This document shows, piece by piece, positions 62,413 to 64,000 of a DNA stretch of 64,000 nucleotides; within the stretch, counting starts at the first letter, position 1, and each line of letters opens with the position of its first letter. A program made the position numbers and the translations under genes. The notes beneath the pieces were generated by a model, which saw only the letters and a list, made by a program, of their open reading frames with translations, had not been told where the DNA came from and ran no database searches. The DNA lies in NCBI RefSeq assembly GCF_002811475.1, contig NZ_NPDL01000003.1, positions 434,001 to 498,000 on the forward strand. The letters run 5' to 3'. The stretch is from Leptospira hartskeerlii (lineage in GTDB: Bacteria > Spirochaetota > Leptospiria > Leptospirales > Leptospiraceae).

Positions 62413-62439
62413 GAAACAGTGATTTAGAAATCGGGGGAC

Positions 62440-62482
62440 ATTTTGGCTGATAACTAAATAAATTTCCTTGATTTAGATCAAG
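62440..62482 (-). promoter_or_regulatory. FNR/DNR-activated promoter of norCBQD
   Basis: CTTGATTTAGATCAAG (62467-62482) is a perfect FNR/DNR box (TTGAT-N4-ATCAA). On the minus strand a -10-like CAAAAT at 62440-62445 predicts a start near 62433, which puts the box centre at -41.5, the class II position. The divergent regulator gene starts 69 bp to the right of the box. Confidence 0.75.
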
Positions 62483-62550
62483 CGAGTTTAGAAAAATTTG
62501 ACAATCTTTTGGCTTGAATTATTTATAAAAATCTATACAAAACGTCTGTT

Positions 62551-63228
62551 ATGACTAAAACGTTAAGCGTTCAAACAAGCGATCATTGGGCCGAAATCCA
62601 AAGGGAATTTCCAAATGAGCTCTCCTCTATCGGAATCCCAAAAAGAATCTCAAAAGGCCAAGTTGTTTTCGGTGAAAGGGACCCTTACGACGGATTTTTC
62701 GAGATCGTATCCGGCATCTTTAAAGTGTATTCTTTATCTCACGAAGGAAAAGAAGCCATCTTAAAAGTATTTTATCCGGGAGAATTGATCGCTTCCCATC
62801 CAATCTTTCAGCCACAAGAACCTTGTTTTTATCCTGCATTCTGCGAAGCGCTAAAAGATGGAGAATTATTATACTATCCTAAAAGGGAATTTACCTCTTT
62901 CTTATTCGATAACACTAGAGCACTTTATTTATTTTCAGCGGTCACTATTCAACATTTGAACTATTTCAGAAAAAAATTAGTGGAGAATCTTCATCTCTCC
63001 GTAAAAGACAGGATCTTGAATTTTCTAAGAGAATGTGGCGCCTCTCAGGAATTTATCACACTTCCGATCACCAAAAATCAATTGGCCTCGTTGATAGGAA
63101 CAACCCCCGAATCGGTAAGCAGAGCGTTTAGATCATTACTGGATGAATCCATTCTAGAAGAAAAAAACTCTACTTACAGAATAATCAGGAGAATCGATCA
63201 AAACAGGCTTATGAATTCCCTGCTCTGA
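62551..63228 (+). CDS. dnr: CRP/FNR-family regulator, Dnr/NnrR type
   Basis: The 225-residue protein has an N-terminal cyclic-nucleotide-binding-like beta-roll (VVFGERDPYDGFFEIVSGIFKVY) and a C-terminal Crp helix-turn-helix (TKNQLASLIGTTPESVSRAFRSLLDESIL). The N-terminal cysteine cluster of FNR is missing, so it should sense NO, probably via haem, as Dnr/NnrR do. It is divergent from norCBQD with a perfect FNR/DNR box between them. A TTGACA at 62498-62503 with an AT-rich -10 could be its own promoter. Confidence 0.85.
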   Translation: MTKTLSVQTSDHWAEIQREFPNELSSIGIPKRISKGQVVFGERDPYDGFFEIVSGIFKVYSLSHEGKEAILKVFYPGELIASHPIFQPQEPCFYPAFCEALKDGELLYYPKREFTSFLFDNTRALYLFSAVTIQHLNYFRKKLVENLHLSVKDRILNFLRECGASQEFITLPITKNQLASLIGTTPESVSRAFRSLLDESILEEKNSTYRIIRRIDQNRLMNSLL

Positions 63229-63277
63229 GTAAGACAATAGTCTTCGGCATACAAGTATTTTTGCACTTGACCCAAGA

Positions 63278-63290
63278 ATAGTGCATACAC
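63278..63290 (+). promoter_or_regulatory. Shared motif before the MarR gene
   Basis: ATAGTGCATACAC lies 19 bp before the marR ATG. A near copy, ATAGTGTATATAC, precedes the thiolase gene, so it is a candidate binding site for the MarR regulator encoded between them. Confidence 0.4.
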
Positions 63291-63308
63291 ACCATTTGAT
63301 TAGAAGAT

Positions 63309-63779
63309 ATGAAAAATAAACCTTCCTCTTCAGAACTAAAAAAAATAGGATTATCTTGCTTGAACGTAAGTTTAAGAAGGACAGCAAGATTAGTTACTTC
63401 CTATTATGATTCGATACTCAGACCTTCCGGACTCAGGATCACACAATTCAGCATCTTAGTCGGAATAGGATATGAAGAAGAATGTAGCATCACAGATCTT
63501 TCCAGACTCACTGATATAGACAGAACCACCCTGCAAAGAAGTTTAGAGATCCTAAAACGGGATGGTCTGATCCGGATCGAAAAAAAGGAAGCTGGGAATA
63601 TCCGAAATCTTTCCCTAACGAAAAAGGGGGAATCCAAATTAGCGGAAGCTATCCTACTTTGGGAAGAAGCCCAGAGCGAACTTACTAAATCGTTAGGAAG
63701 ATCTAAATTCCAAGAAACCTTAAGGATACTTTCCGAGGTCCGAAAAATTCCGGTATTGGAAACCCAAAACCAAGTCTAA
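63309..63779 (+). CDS. MarR-family transcriptional regulator
   Basis: The 156-residue protein has a typical MarR winged helix: ITQFSILVGIGYEEECSITDLSRLTDIDRTTLQRSLEIL, then the wing RDGLIRIEKKEAGNIRNLSLTKKG (about residues 85-110). The dimerising helices are at both ends. No ligand-specific residue can be named. It is 66 bp upstream of a thiolase gene in the same direction; MarR proteins often control lipid or aromatic degradation genes beside them, so fatty-acid metabolism is a plausible target. Confidence 0.87.
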   Translation: MKNKPSSSELKKIGLSCLNVSLRRTARLVTSYYDSILRPSGLRITQFSILVGIGYEEECSITDLSRLTDIDRTTLQRSLEILKRDGLIRIEKKEAGNIRNLSLTKKGESKLAEAILLWEEAQSELTKSLGRSKFQETLRILSEVRKIPVLETQNQV

Positions 63780-63814
63780 GCGATAGATGTGCTCGATAGT
63801 TTTTCAGAAATCGT

Positions 63815-63828
63815 ATAGTGTATATACA
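63815..63828 (+). promoter_or_regulatory. Shared motif before the thiolase gene
   Basis: ATAGTGTATATAC (63815-63827) contains the palindrome TGTATATACA (63819-63828) and resembles the motif before marR at 63278. It lies 18 bp before the thiolase start, overlapping where its promoter should be. Confidence 0.4.
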
Positions 63829-63845
63829 ATATATAAGGAGACAAG

Positions 63846-64000
63846 ATGGTAGTTATTATAGACGGGTCAAGAACCCCTTTTGGAAAATTCGGCGGAGGAT
63901 TAAAAGATTATAGTTCATCCGATTTAGCGGTGATCACGGCAAAAGAAACCGTTCGAAAGACCGGAATAGATCCTTCTAAGATAGAAGAATCTATTTATGG
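63846..64000 (+). CDS. Thiolase (acetyl-CoA acetyltransferase), 5' end only
   Basis: The frame runs off the right edge after 51 codons. The N terminus VVIIDGSRTPFGKFGGGLKD matches the conserved start of thiolases (A/G-x-RTPFGxFxGxL), followed by TAKETVRKTGIDPSKIEE. A good ribosome-binding site (AAGGAGA) precedes the ATG. The active-site cysteine lies outside the window. It could be a biosynthetic acetoacetyl-CoA thiolase or a beta-oxidation thiolase. Confidence 0.85.
   Translation, partial: MVVIIDGSRTPFGKFGGGLKDYSSSDLAVITAKETVRKTGIDPSKIEESIY

Noticed and set aside
1..64000. rRNA, tRNA, insertion sequences, prophage or CRISPR
   Set aside because: None was recognised on reading both strands. 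A dedicated tRNA or IS scan was not possible, so small decayed elements cannot be excluded.

Overview
The window looks like a chromosome segment of a Leptospira-type spirochaete. This is inferred from the moderate GC content (about 40% by eye), the many lipoproteins with relaxed lipoboxes, the dense hybrid histidine kinases, and a complete cobalamin operon behind a B12 riboswitch. From general knowledge, B12 autotrophy within Leptospira is a trait of the pathogenic and intermediate clades, and the GC looks too high for L. interrogans, so an intermediate-clade species is my best guess. No rRNA, tRNA, CRISPR array, insertion sequence or phage gene was seen.

Layout. (1) 1-3154: the 5' end of a molybdopterin nitrate reductase (minus strand), a hypothetical gene and a large outer-membrane porin. 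Near-consensus sigma-54 promoters lie before the reductase and the porin. (2) 3254-4120: a short-chain dehydrogenase. (3) 4127-22936: a cobalamin riboswitch and a 20-gene anaerobic-type cobalamin operon. It covers cobalt uptake (cbtBA), cobalt insertion (cbiX-ferredoxin fusion), ring methylation and contraction (cbiL, cbiH, cbiF, cbiG, cbiD, cbiET, cbiC), amidation (cbiA, cbiP), adenosylation (cobO), side-chain attachment (a cobD-cbiP fusion, cbiB), nucleotide-loop activation (cobU, cobC-like) and salvage (cbiZ). No gap in the operon exceeds 10 bp. (4) 23014-25501: a second, differently built cobalamin riboswitch before a TonB-dependent receptor, probably the B12 importer.

(5) 25505-36484, minus strand: a signalling block. 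It contains a 2108-residue soluble hybrid kinase carrying nine nearly identical 92-residue poly-HAMP units (a 2.5-kb tandem DNA repeat), a receiver-kinase, two receiver proteins, and a NarL-type two-component pair. (6) 36607-40795: a lipoprotein, then a SoxR-type redox module (FMN reductase, MFS pump and OsmC peroxidase, divergent from soxR) with matching operators. (7) 40792-46983, minus strand: a CheR-CheB-hybrid kinase-receiver kinase operon with no other chemotaxis genes.

(8) 47162-57102: small regulators and metabolic genes (ArsR, SDR, enoyl-CoA hydratase), three large surface lipoproteins, DUF1993, and an ArsR-SRPBCC pair with two operators. (9) 57174-63228: a nitric-oxide reductase operon (norC with an extra haem domain, norB, norQ, norD, and a cytochrome c'-like gene), divergent from a Dnr-type CRP/FNR regulator with a perfect FNR/DNR box between them. 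(10) 63278-64000: a MarR regulator and the 5' end of a thiolase.

The main themes are B12 autotrophy, nitrogen-oxide handling, redox defence and multi-input phosphorelay signalling.
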